A stretch of 64,000 nt of DNA, taken from NCBI GenBank assembly GCA_946404405.1, contig CAMJDL010000004.1:61184-125183 (forward strand), read 5' to 3'. The stretch comes from an uncultured Prevotella sp. (GTDB taxonomy: Bacteria > Bacteroidota > Bacteroidia > Bacteroidales > Bacteroidaceae). Below are positions 8,322 to 17,185 of the stretch, piece after piece. Below the pieces are notes generated by a model, which worked only from the letters and a program-made list of their open reading frames with translations, was not told the DNA's origin and did not search any database. The first letter of the stretch is position 1, and each line of letters begins with the position of its first letter. The translations under genes were made by a program, and so were the position numbers.

Positions 8322-9655
8322 GTCTGTCGTTCGTGGAAATCGTTAGTGGCGTTATTCGTATTCTGATAGATGATATGTGCCCCCTTGCTACGGCTGGCTT
8401 CTGCATCTATGCCGCTAGGGTCTGTGCTGTCGTCAACGCCTAATGCATAGTTGTACACCAGGCAGCCCTCGTTTTCAGCCAGCGACTCTGTGGCCTGACG
8501 GTCAACATTGCGGTAAATGGCATATCCCTTCTTGTTGGTCATCCATACATAGCCGGCATCGATGTCTGCCGTCAGGCGTTTGACACATGATGTGGCATAG
8601 TCGCTTGAGAAAACCTCTATGGCATCGATAATCCAGTCGTTAGGCACCTTGATACAACGCTTGATAGAACTTGAATTGCCACCGTCAAACCAGTAGTTGG
8701 CCGTGTTGGAAGCAAAGCTGGCGGGAACAACGCCTTTAGTCTGGAACAATACGATGGCTGGCGACGAGTTACTGATTGGCCAGGCGTTGCCCTGTCCGAA
8801 TACGGCAGCCTTCAAATAGTGAGAAGTGGGTATCACTTCCGACGGTGTCGGGCAATAGCGCTGGTTGTTGTAACCACTCTCTGGGTCGAACATGCAGTAG
8901 TAGTCCGGATTTGCGAAATTGATGGAGTTGCTGTATGATAGCGTATTGTTGATAGCCCCGTGGATGTTGACCACTACCTGCGAGTAGGGCTCGATAGTCA
9001 ACGTGGCAGGGAAATACCAGATACCGTTCCAGACGGGTGTAAAGCCTTCGCCCTCATAGTTGAGCCTTCCCTCTGGCGTGTAATTGTTATTGGTAGCCTG
9101 CGCATTGGCGGGTGCTGCTATTCCAAAACACAGGTTGTCGTACGATGCCGCCTCTGCACTGTTGTTATAGAGAATGACACACTTGTCGTAATAGAATGGT
9201 GTAGTTCCGTCGTCGGCCATACATCCGCCACAGTACAGTTCTTTGATAACCAGACGGCTGATGACGGCACGCTTCATGGCTATCGAAGCCGTCGTCTGAA
9301 GACCTTTCATGACGGTAATCTGTCCTGATGTTCCGTTAAAACTATAGTACTCGTTGCCTGTCGTATAGCGCGTCTGGGAAGTTGAGGCTTCGTAGAGTCC
9401 TGGTGTGACGCTGAATGTTGCTGTGCCTTTCTGGTTGGTTGTCTCGACAAAGACGCTGCCTGTGCTGATATTGCGCAGCTGGACGTCCAGTCCCGACAGG
9501 TCATCGTCTATGCCCGTCAGCGTAATGGCTACAATACCAGTAGAGACGGTCGGCGTTTCCTGACTGGAACAGGAGGTTAGCGCTATGCTAAACGCATAGC
9601 TAAATGACAAATAATAAACAAAAATTAATAAACGATATCGCGTCATCATTCTCAT
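8303..9655 (-). CDS. DUF4876 lipoprotein (trio copy 2)
   Basis: A 450-residue lipoprotein: the signal peptide ends in the lipobox ALTSC (Cys29 region). The first domain looks like a CarboxypepD-regulatory/Ig-like fold (residues 40-130, TNQKGTATFSVTPGLYEAS). The rest is the DUF4876 region with ILYNNSAEA, KRLTADIDAGY and the terminal NTNNATNDF motif shared with the paralogues at 2653 and 15927. Probably anchored in the outer membrane and working with the TonB receptor encoded just upstream (20-bp gap) and the barrel encoded downstream, by analogy with receptor-lipoprotein pairs. It is more divergent than the copy at 15927. The part of the signal peptide encoding YYLSFSYA is A/T repeat sequence also seen in the HMA gene. 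Confidence 0.75.
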   Translation of the reverse strand: MRMMTRYRLLIFVYYLSFSYAFSIALTSCSSQETPTVSTGIVAITLTGIDDDLSGLDVQLRNISTGSVFVETTNQKGTATFSVTPGLYEASTSQTRYTTGNEYYSFNGTSGQITVMKGLQTTASIAMKRAVISRLVIKELYCGGCMADDGTTPFYYDKCVILYNNSAEAASYDNLCFGIAAPANAQATNNNYTPEGRLNYEGEGFTPVWNGIWYFPATLTIEPYSQVVVNIHGAINNTLSYSNSINFANPDYYCMFDPESGYNNQRYCPTPSEVIPTSHYLKAAVFGQGNAWPISNSSPAIVLFQTKGVVPASFASNTANYWFDGGNSSSIKRCIKVPNDWIIDAIEVFSSDYATSCVKRLTADIDAGYVWMTNKKGYAIYRNVDRQATESLAENEGCLVYNYALGVDDSTDPSGIDAEASRSKGAHIIYQNTNNATNDFHERQTCSLRN

Positions 9656-9675
9656 TATCTCATTATCTCAATTTC

Positions 9676-12675
9676 TCAAAGTTTCAGTCTAAGTGATAGT
9701 CCGTAATAGTAACTCGGTATGTAGCTGCTTGAGAAGAGCGACATGTCGAGGTTGGTCTGTGAGGAGTGTACCGTCTTCATGTTATTGAAGAAGTTGTTGG
9801 CGTAGAACGACAGACTGACGTGGTCGCCAATCTCCTTGGTGATGCTGAGGTTAGCCGAATAGTACGCAGTGATGCGATTGGGGTTCAGCACATAAGGCGT
9901 ATTGCTCTTGACCACCAGGTTGCACAGGTCGTTATAGAGTATGGGGTCGTTGTCCTTGGCCCACAGGAATTTCTCTGCAAATGGTATCTTCTCGTTGGGG
10001 TTGTCCCATGTGGAGTAGTATTCCGGATATACGGCTATGAACCTGTTTTCCGTCGTGCCGTCGTAGGGCGTACCGATATAGTCTGCCTGACCGTTGAGTA
10101 TGATGCCGCGTACTGCACCGTCCAACTCGCTGATGGCTTTTTGGTAGTTGTATAGCGAAGCCTCAAGGCGCAGGGCAACGATGAGTCGTATCTTGGGAAT
10201 ATGCGTCGTGATGGTTGTATTGACGTTCAATGCTCTTGAGATGGCACCATTGGCTATCGATGTCTGCGCAGCACTAATGCCGCTGGTTCCACGATACCAT
10301 CCAATATACTGATAAGGCTCCTGGGTGCCCGTCATCTTCGTATTGCTGTTGTTCATACTGGCAAACAGCGTCTCGTCAGCACTCTTATAGTAATAATAGT
10401 TGCCATCTAAACGTACACTCGTGTTCAGCGCTTTGATCTGCTTGAAATCGACAATCCATTCCAAACCGTAGCGGTCCAGTGGCGAGGCATTGATATATTG
10501 GGTGCTGGTCTGGTAGAAACGACGCGTGTTATATAGCTTGTTGCCGTTTTGGTCTGTATCCAGACATATCGGGCTCTGCGTACCCGTTGCATCGTTAACG
10601 GTGACGATGCCCTGCTGGTCGATGCTGTAGATACGGTCAGAGTGTGGAATGCTGATGTTCTCCAGAGTGGCCACAGGAGTATAGTTATAGCTGAACGGCG
10701 TGTATACGTTGCTGGCCATATAGCTGTTGTAGGTGCGATGGTGGAAGGCTGACAGCGATACGCGCGTACCTTTAATATTAAATTCAATGCCAATGTCTGT
10801 CTGGTTGGTGTATTGCCAGCACAGGTTTGGATTGTATAGTGCCTTTGACGGACGACTGTACCAGGCGCTGACGGTTGTGTTGTCGGCTGTGGACTGTGAG
10901 CGGAACACCTCTGTGTCATAATAAGACGGAGTAGGGTATAGTATGTGGAATGACGGTAGTTTGACGCTCTTGCCCCATCCGGCATGGAGCGCAAGGTCGG
11001 TAATCAGGTGCTTGCGACGGTTCTGCCAGAAGATGTAACGGCCATTAAAACGTGGTGACAGACTACTTGCCGTACCATATTCAGAGCCGCTGATGATAGT
11101 GATGTCGTCGCGCAGACCTGCCGTCAACTCCATTCTTGACAATTTGCCAGTCTTTACGGTAACCTTCTCTTCCGCATATAGTGCAATGTTGTTCAGTGTT
11201 GGCAGATCGTCATAACGGTATTCGCGCCATGTAGGGGCATAGCGCATGTCGTCATAGTACGTGCCGCGACCATTGTTACGGCTGCCAGTATATTCTGCGC
11301 CAATAAGCATGCGACTCATTAACTTGCCGAATCGACGCGTCCAGTTAGCCTTTAGTTGCAAAGACCAATTCATAGGCTTGGACTCCTGACGTTGCTTGAC
11401 GTTCCAATAACCCGTAGGCCCCAGAACGACTGACGCATTGGGATTGCTGTCGTAGTCAGTGGCCATAAAGTATCCCTCTTCTGTGGTATGTAAATATGCC
11501 AGTGTGGTGGCGCTGTTGGCATGTGCCGAACTCTCTGAGGTGCGGTCTGACGTAGAGAAGGCACCACGTAGTGAGAGGTTGGTAATCCATGGCTTATTCA
11601 GTAGCCAGTTCAGTTCCAGTCTTGCCCTTAGTGAGTTGTCTCGTGTTTTCGTGTAGTCATCCAACTGTTCGTCGGGGTCACTCTCTGAGTTGTAGCCGCC
11701 AACATTGCCCGTCAGCCCGATGTTCAGCGTCAGTGGCATCCAGTCGCGCCAGAACACGTTCATGTAATTTAGACTCAGTATGTTACGCTGATAGGCCGTA
11801 TATGGCGATGCTGCATCCTTAAACGAGCGGGCATGTTCCAGCGAGGCATTCAGTACACCTCGGTTGTGTCCTAAGTCAAAGCCTTTGTTTAGGGCTATCT
11901 GTTGTGTGTGCTGCGTTAGTTTGCCCTCCACGATGAATGGTGACTTACCTCTACGGGTATTCAGCCTGACGATGCCGTTCGACAGGTCGCCATATTCTAC
12001 CGAAGGAATACCCGTCACTATCTCCACGCTTTCCACATTTGATGCGCTGATGCTGCGTGTTGAGGCCCCTGCTGTCTCACCCGTCATGGCATTATTGTCC
12101 AGACGTATGCCATCCACCTCGATAGCTGTACCAAACGAGTTGTTTCCCCGTTCGTTGCTGCCACTGCGAAGGGCTATGCGGTCGTCGTTCATCAGTGTCG
12201 GGTTCACCGTCTTTCCACCAGGCAACAGTGTTGTCACGTTGCTCACGTTCAGTATCTGCTGTTGGTCCAGTGCTGTACGGTCAATGGTATAGCTTGTGGT
12301 AGCTTCGTCCGTCCGTCGTTTTGCTGTTACCGTCACCTCGTCAAGTTTCAGGTTATCCTCTTTCAGCGTGATTCTCAGTCGGGGAATGTCCATCGTGATG
12401 TTCATGCTCAGTTCTCTTTTGGCATATCCCAGACATTGCACAGTCAGTGTCACCCAGCCTTTGGGCACATCCTTAATGGTGAAGTTGCCGTCCTTATCAG
12501 TAATGGCCCATCGTCCGTTCTCCTTCATCAGTATCGAGGCAAACTCAATAGGCTGTTTGTCCACCTCGCCAGTTACCTTGCCGGCAATGGTTACCTGAGC
12601 CCGTAAACTACAGCCCATTAGCATTACCAAGAGTAGAAATAGAGTTCTATGCATCTGCACCTTCACCATCTTCAT
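9676..12675 (-). CDS. TonB-dependent outer-membrane receptor (trio copy 2)
   Basis: A 999-residue receptor. Signal peptide (about 1-26), a CarboxypepD_reg-like domain (28-110, beginning VTIAGKVTGEVDKQPIEFA), a plug domain with VESVEIVTGIPSVEYGDLSN near residue 215, then a 22-strand-type barrel ending in LSLRLKL. It lacks the SusC-specific long N-terminal architecture and no SusD follows, so it is more like a receptor for small ligands or metal chelates than a glycan receptor; that is inference. Energy would come from a TonB-ExbBD complex such as the one at 62111-64000. It follows the symporter gene by only 6 bp and is followed by the DUF4876 lipoprotein at 20 bp. Confidence 0.92.
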   Translation of the reverse strand: MKMVKVQMHRTLFLLLVMLMGCSLRAQVTIAGKVTGEVDKQPIEFASILMKENGRWAITDKDGNFTIKDVPKGWVTLTVQCLGYAKRELSMNITMDIPRLRITLKEDNLKLDEVTVTAKRRTDEATTSYTIDRTALDQQQILNVSNVTTLLPGGKTVNPTLMNDDRIALRSGSNERGNNSFGTAIEVDGIRLDNNAMTGETAGASTRSISASNVESVEIVTGIPSVEYGDLSNGIVRLNTRRGKSPFIVEGKLTQHTQQIALNKGFDLGHNRGVLNASLEHARSFKDAASPYTAYQRNILSLNYMNVFWRDWMPLTLNIGLTGNVGGYNSESDPDEQLDDYTKTRDNSLRARLELNWLLNKPWITNLSLRGAFSTSDRTSESSAHANSATTLAYLHTTEEGYFMATDYDSNPNASVVLGPTGYWNVKQRQESKPMNWSLQLKANWTRRFGKLMSRMLIGAEYTGSRNNGRGTYYDDMRYAPTWREYRYDDLPTLNNIALYAEEKVTVKTGKLSRMELTAGLRDDITIISGSEYGTASSLSPRFNGRYIFWQNRRKHLITDLALHAGWGKSVKLPSFHILYPTPSYYDTEVFRSQSTADNTTVSAWYSRPSKALYNPNLCWQYTNQTDIGIEFNIKGTRVSLSAFHHRTYNSYMASNVYTPFSYNYTPVATLENISIPHSDRIYSIDQQGIVTVNDATGTQSPICLDTDQNGNKLYNTRRFYQTSTQYINASPLDRYGLEWIVDFKQIKALNTSVRLDGNYYYYKSADETLFASMNNSNTKMTGTQEPYQYIGWYRGTSGISAAQTSIANGAISRALNVNTTITTHIPKIRLIVALRLEASLYNYQKAISELDGAVRGIILNGQADYIGTPYDGTTENRFIAVYPEYYSTWDNPNEKIPFAEKFLWAKDNDPILYNDLCNLVVKSNTPYVLNPNRITAYYSANLSITKEIGDHVSLSFYANNFFNNMKTVHSSQTNLDMSLFSSSYIPSYYYGLSLRLKL

Positions 12676-12681
12676 ATTGCT

Positions 12682-13611
12682 TTACGTTTTATTTGTTCTG
12701 GCATATAATCGGGCGACGATGGCACCGCTGATGTTATGCCACACACTGAAGATGGCACCGGGAATGGTGGCCATGGGATAAGCAGCGAAGTGGAGCGTGG
12801 CGAGGCTGGAGGCGAGGCCGCTGTTCTGCATGCCTACCTCGATGGAGACAGCCCGTTTCTTCGGCTCGGTAAGTCCTAACAAAAGCCCTATCAGATATCC
12901 AAGACTCAATCCGCAGATGTTGTGGAGCATGATCACAATGACGATAACCAGACCGCCAGCCATTAGTTTATTGGCATTGGCTCCAATAATGATAGCCACG
13001 ATGAGGGCAATGGCAACCGACGATAAAGCAGGAAGATAGACCGTCGTTTTCTCCGTAAACTTGGGCCAAAGTCCTTTGACTATTAATCCCACGACGATGG
13101 GCAGGATGACCACCCAGAGGATGCTCAGCAGCATACCCGCCACATCCACATCAACGCTCTTTCCTGCCAAGGCCCATGTCAGCAAGGGCGTCAGCAGAGG
13201 AGCCAGCAAGGTGGAAACGCCTGTCATGCCTACAGAGAGTGCCAGATCTCCTTTCGCCAAATAGGTAATGACGTTAGATGCCGTGCCGCCAGGACAGCAG
13301 CCCACCAACATCACGCCAAGCGCCAGTGCCTCGTCGAGCTGGAAGGCTTTTGCCAGTCCCCAAGCCAGCAGTGGCATGATGGTGAACTGCGCCAGACAGC
13401 CGACGATAACATCTTTTGGGCGACTGAACACAATCTTGAAGTCCTTCAGGTTCAGCGTCAGTCCCATGCCGAACATGATGACACCCAGCAACGGATTGAT
13501 GACCGTCGTAGGTACTTGTTGAAGCACACTGGGGAATATGAGTGCCACCACTGCCGCCACCAGCACCAGTACACCCATGTATTCCGATATGTAATGACAG
13601 AGTCTCTTCAT
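12682..13611 (-). CDS. bile acid:sodium symporter family (SBF) transporter
   Basis: A 309-residue inner-membrane protein with nine to ten hydrophobic helices, including MFGMGLTLNLKDF near residue 48 and the GCCPGGTASNVITYLAKGD motif (about 103-121) diagnostic of the BASS/SBF family. Family members co-transport organic anions (bile acids, pantoate, pyruvate and others) with sodium; the substrate cannot be read from sequence. The start overlaps the HMA gene by 4 bases and the stop is 6 bp before the receptor gene, so it belongs to the transport operon. Pairing an inner-membrane symporter with outer-membrane receptors suggests a complete import route for one ligand class. Confidence 0.9.
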   Translation of the reverse strand: MKRLCHYISEYMGVLVLVAAVVALIFPSVLQQVPTTVINPLLGVIMFGMGLTLNLKDFKIVFSRPKDVIVGCLAQFTIMPLLAWGLAKAFQLDEALALGVMLVGCCPGGTASNVITYLAKGDLALSVGMTGVSTLLAPLLTPLLTWALAGKSVDVDVAGMLLSILWVVILPIVVGLIVKGLWPKFTEKTTVYLPALSSVAIALIVAIIIGANANKLMAGGLVIVIVIMLHNICGLSLGYLIGLLLGLTEPKKRAVSIEVGMQNSGLASSLATLHFAAYPMATIPGAIFSVWHNISGAIVARLYARTNKT

Positions 13612-14378
13612 TTCTTATTATATTCATCACACTCGTGGGGTTTGGGAACCTCAGCCTTGATGCCCATCTTCTTGATTTCTGCATAAAGGCGGTCGGCTGT
13701 GGTCTCGTCGTTGAAGAAGGTGACAGCCAGTGAGCGGCGCTTGGGGTTGACGTTGACATCCTCGACACCATCGAGGGAAAGCACGTTTTCTGCGGTTTCC
13801 TCGTTAGCTTGTTCGGCAGGTAGCAGGTAATAGCCATATTCCACCTTCGGACTGCTGTAGTAGTTACAGGGCGTGTAGCCTAAACTGTTGATGACCTGAC
13901 GGATGTCGTCGCGACTGGTGCGGTTGGCGTCATAGCGGATGAACATATAGCTCTTGTCGAGGTGGGGAGCCAGCGAATCGACGCCATCCAATTTGGACAG
14001 ACTTGCGATGATGCGGTCGGCACACTTCTGGCAGTGCATGTCGGCGATACGCTGTCCCATGCCTCGGCCAATACGCTCTTTAGGGTTGAAGGGCTTGGCG
14101 GCATAGCGACCTGTACGGGCCAGCATGCTGTAGATGGAGTCCGCGCAGGTCATCTGCGGGTTGTAGGCAATCTTGGCGGTACGGCGCTCGTAGTTAAACT
14201 CAAGAGCCCCAACGCCAGGATTCTTGCGTAACACGTTCTTGACTTTGTGACCACACTCAGCGCAACGCATGCCGTTGATGCGTACCATGAGGGTGTCCTG
14301 CGCCACTGCGTAGCTAAATGATAAATGATAAATGATAAATGATATAATCAGCAGATGTTTATTTCTCATAATTTTCAT
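13608..14378 (-). CDS. exported heavy-metal-associated (HMA) domain protein, three HMA-like repeats
   Basis: A 256-residue protein with a signal peptide (cleavage near AVAQ, residue 27). HMA repeat 1 (30-95) has the metal motif GMRCAEC (Cys39/Cys42); repeat 2 (110-170) has DMHCQKC (Cys116/Cys119); repeat 3 (183-250) keeps the fold pattern (LSLDGVEDVNVNPKRRSLAV) but has no CxxC. HMA domains bind Cu(I) and related soft metals and pass them between proteins, so a periplasmic metal chaperone or sensor role is likely. Its place between the two trios, overlapping the symporter gene by 4 bases, is the main hint that the operon handles a metal or metal chelate. The hydrophobic core of the signal peptide is encoded by a 7-base tandem repeat (14314-14341). 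Confidence 0.85.
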   Translation of the reverse strand: MKIMRNKHLLIISFIIYHLSFSYAVAQDTLMVRINGMRCAECGHKVKNVLRKNPGVGALEFNYERRTAKIAYNPQMTCADSIYSMLARTGRYAAKPFNPKERIGRGMGQRIADMHCQKCADRIIASLSKLDGVDSLAPHLDKSYMFIRYDANRTSRDDIRQVINSLGYTPCNYYSSPKVEYGYYLLPAEQANEETAENVLSLDGVEDVNVNPKRRSLAVTFFNDETTADRLYAEIKKMGIKAEVPKPHECDEYNKK

Positions 14379-14391
14379 TTTTAATTCTCAA

Positions 14392-15930
14392 TTAATAATA
14401 GACTCCAAAGCTGAGGCCAGCCGTCTGGCTCTTCAGACTGTTATCAGTCTTTAGGTAGCTGCCGTAAGCCTTGACAAACCATTGGCTCTTATAGCCCTTG
14501 ATGGTCAGGGGGAACTGGTAGGTCACAGCCAGACGGCCTTGCCAGTAGTTGGCCTTGTAATAGGCCATGTCGGGCAACAGCACAGCTTGAGCATAGTCTG
14601 TAGTGGCAGTGTGCAGGTCGAGGTCGGCATTGTGGCTGATGCCATAGTGAGCCTCTGCATTGATCCACAGACGCTGGCCTAAGAGACCAAAGCCGCCTTC
14701 GAGTCCTAAGACGGATGCGCTGTACTTCAGCTGCGAGGTGGACAGCAGGTATTTGTTGTCAGCGGAATGCAGCTCGTAAGAAGCACCCACATAGCCTTTG
14801 ACAGCCTGCTCGTCGATAAACGACAGACGGTAATGAGCGTTCAGGTCCAGCTTCTTCAGTTGGTAGCGCTTCTTGAATGTCATGGTGCGCTCCCAACGTT
14901 GGGTGGTATACGGACCATCTTTCTCCGTAATCAGCTGTGAGTTGTACTGGTCGGCATAGCCCTCCTCGTAGCCTATGCTGGCATCGATGCTATGCAGCAT
15001 ATAGCCCTTGTCAATACGGTTGCGCGTGCTGAAACCATAGTTGTAGGTGTACCACGTTCCAGGCTCATACTTGTATTGCCCATAGACGTACTCCGTGCCA
15101 TGACTCAGCGTCAGCGCGTTGAGACTGCGGAAACCGTTGGCCTGATAGGCATAGCTCAGTTCGCCACCGAAGTCATGATTGACGTATTCGCGCCAGTAGC
15201 CCGAGTAGCCACCCACAGAGCCTGCTGCATGTTCCATACCCGTCATGATATAGTATTTCAGTCCTGGGTCAGTCTGTACAGTGGTCAGTCCCACCAGTTT
15301 CTCTTTATAGCGATGGTAGTAGGCTGCCAGTCCGAGGGTATGGTTGCCTGTGGTATAGGTAGCGGAAGGCGTCAGCTTGTAGTCAGCCAGACGGACACGT
15401 GAGCGAGGGTCGCGCAGACGACTGAGGTCGCCCACCTTATAATAGAGTGCGGCACCGTAGTTGAAGTGGCCCAGACGGACGGTGGCCAACTTGGCATTGA
15501 GTGCGAAGTCCTGATGGTCGTACTTGCCCGGTACGGAAGAGCCCGAGATGTAAGGATTGCTATTGTAGGGGCGCAGCACATCGTTCCAGGCACGCTCCTT
15601 GGTGCGTCCCATGTCGAAGTCGAACGAGCCGTAGCCATAAAGATACTTGCCAATCTTCTGATAGCGTTCGGTATAAAAGCGCAGTTGGTTCATCTGTCCG
15701 CCCTCCTGCACGCGGTGGTAGTCGCCACTGCGATGCATCAGCTCGAAGTATGCCACACCACGGTTGTCGCTTGAGTCGCGCATGTCGTGAGCCAGTCCGG
15801 CAGCGTTCTGACTCTCAGCCCACAGTTGGCGCTCGTCAGCCAGCTGGTATTTCTCTTGCGTCATCTCCTGTGCCATCAGCGTGCCTGTGCATGCTGTCAT
15901 GATGGCGAGTAGTACATATCTTTTCTTCAT
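14392..15930 (-). CDS. DUF6850-like outer-membrane beta-barrel protein (trio copy 1)
   Basis: A 512-residue protein with a signal peptide (to about MAQ at 21), a short N-terminal segment (ESQNAAGLAHD), then amphipathic strands with many tyrosines and a C-terminus ending in FGVYY, as expected for an outer-membrane barrel. It is the counterpart of the protein at 6693-8321 in position, size and overall pattern. Its start overlaps the DUF4876 stop by 4 bases. Probably a partner of the TonB receptor and DUF4876 lipoprotein; whether it is a pore, an enzyme or a structural component cannot be told. Confidence 0.72.
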   Translation of the reverse strand: MKKRYVLLAIMTACTGTLMAQEMTQEKYQLADERQLWAESQNAAGLAHDMRDSSDNRGVAYFELMHRSGDYHRVQEGGQMNQLRFYTERYQKIGKYLYGYGSFDFDMGRTKERAWNDVLRPYNSNPYISGSSVPGKYDHQDFALNAKLATVRLGHFNYGAALYYKVGDLSRLRDPRSRVRLADYKLTPSATYTTGNHTLGLAAYYHRYKEKLVGLTTVQTDPGLKYYIMTGMEHAAGSVGGYSGYWREYVNHDFGGELSYAYQANGFRSLNALTLSHGTEYVYGQYKYEPGTWYTYNYGFSTRNRIDKGYMLHSIDASIGYEEGYADQYNSQLITEKDGPYTTQRWERTMTFKKRYQLKKLDLNAHYRLSFIDEQAVKGYVGASYELHSADNKYLLSTSQLKYSASVLGLEGGFGLLGQRLWINAEAHYGISHNADLDLHTATTDYAQAVLLPDMAYYKANYWQGRLAVTYQFPLTIKGYKSQWFVKAYGSYLKTDNSLKSQTAGLSFGVYY

Positions 15931-17168
15931 GGCTCCAAATAGTCTCGTGGATTAATGTTGTCGTTACAGATGAAGTCGTTCTGACTGTTGTTCGTGTCCT
16001 GCAGGATTTTGCGACCATCAGCAGTAACAGAGAGCGTCTTGCGCACCAGTCGCTCGCCGATGTTGCCCGATGCTGTGCTGACGTTGGTGTAGCTGGCATC
16101 AATGCTGGTAGGCAGACGCTTGGTATTAATGTCTGGACCCGTCTGTGCCTTATTCTTGATGAAGTCGACGCCGTCCAATATGTGCTTGACATCTACACGC
16201 AGGAACATATTGCCCTTGGTTTTGCCATCGGCATAGACAGTAGGCCATGTGGCAACATCCTCTGCGGTACGGAAGTTCACAATAGAACAGGGACCACCAG
16301 CTGCCAAGTTCATATTGGAAATGCTCTTGTAAGTGGTATAAACGAGTTCCAATGCAGGGACGTCGGGGTTGTTGGGCACCTTGCCGTTTTCGTCCTTGGC
16401 CTCGAAATCTGCTCCGCGTAAGTCACGCTCAAATTCGTTCTGACTGCTGTGGTCTGTGGCACTGTTTACCAGCAACAGCGTACCGCCTGGCGCTACCATC
16501 ACAGGACTGGCGGCAGGGATGCGGAACAGCTGTTTCAGATAGATGAATCCTGGCGTGACAGCCTTGTCTTCTGGATACTGCTGATAGGCAATGGTGCTCT
16601 CGCTCTCCAAGAGTCCGATGTAGAGTCCTGCTGCATCGACGGCCTCTTCGGAGTTGTTATACAGTTCGATGTACCAGCCTATACGATAGGAACCACCCTC
16701 AATCTTGCTGGTCGATGAGTATATCTTACTGATGAGCAGGCTTACCTTGCGCGACATCTTCATAGGCAGCTGCAACGAGGTGTTCGAAGCCAGAGCCTGC
16801 TGGTTGACAGAACCCGTCATGACGTATTCCTCTCTGGGGTCTATATCCTTGCCCGTGAACTTCTTGTACTGTTCAGCGTTGACATGCACTGAAGCCGAGA
16901 TGTCGTACACGCCAGGGGCCAAATCTTGGAATACCACTTGTCCGGAAGCATCGGTGACACCCGTGATGGTCTCTTCGCTGGACTGTATGGTCACGGTGAG
17001 ACCCGATAAGTCTGCAGTACTTAGGAAATCCTCAGGCCGTTCCAATCGGATGGTGGTACTTACGGGTTGTGTCGTGTCATTGAAATCAACGCAGCTGGTT
17101 AGCGCTACGCTGAACAATAAACAATAACCAATAAATGATAAATATTTCTTACTAATCATAAACTTCAA
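15927..17168 (-). CDS. DUF4876 lipoprotein (trio copy 1)
   Basis: A 413-residue lipoprotein; the lipobox is ALTSC (Cys26 region). An N-terminal regulatory/Ig-like domain (about 35-125, DASGQVVFQDLAPGVYDISA) is followed by the DUF4876 region: WYIELYNNSEEAVDAAGLYIG, KRLPTSIDASY and DTNNSQNDF near the C-terminus. It is closer to the stand-alone protein at 2653 than to the trio copy 2 lipoprotein. The gap to the receptor gene upstream is 17 bases made of a TTTGAAG-type heptamer repeat. Likely surface- or periplasm-facing outer-membrane lipoprotein acting with the receptor. Confidence 0.8.
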   Translation of the reverse strand: MKFMISKKYLSFIGYCLLFSVALTSCVDFNDTTQPVSTTIRLERPEDFLSTADLSGLTVTIQSSEETITGVTDASGQVVFQDLAPGVYDISASVHVNAEQYKKFTGKDIDPREEYVMTGSVNQQALASNTSLQLPMKMSRKVSLLISKIYSSTSKIEGGSYRIGWYIELYNNSEEAVDAAGLYIGLLESESTIAYQQYPEDKAVTPGFIYLKQLFRIPAASPVMVAPGGTLLLVNSATDHSSQNEFERDLRGADFEAKDENGKVPNNPDVPALELVYTTYKSISNMNLAAGGPCSIVNFRTAEDVATWPTVYADGKTKGNMFLRVDVKHILDGVDFIKNKAQTGPDINTKRLPTSIDASYTNVSTASGNIGERLVRKTLSVTADGRKILQDTNNSQNDFICNDNINPRDYLEP

Positions 17169-17185
17169 ATTTCAAACTTCAAACT

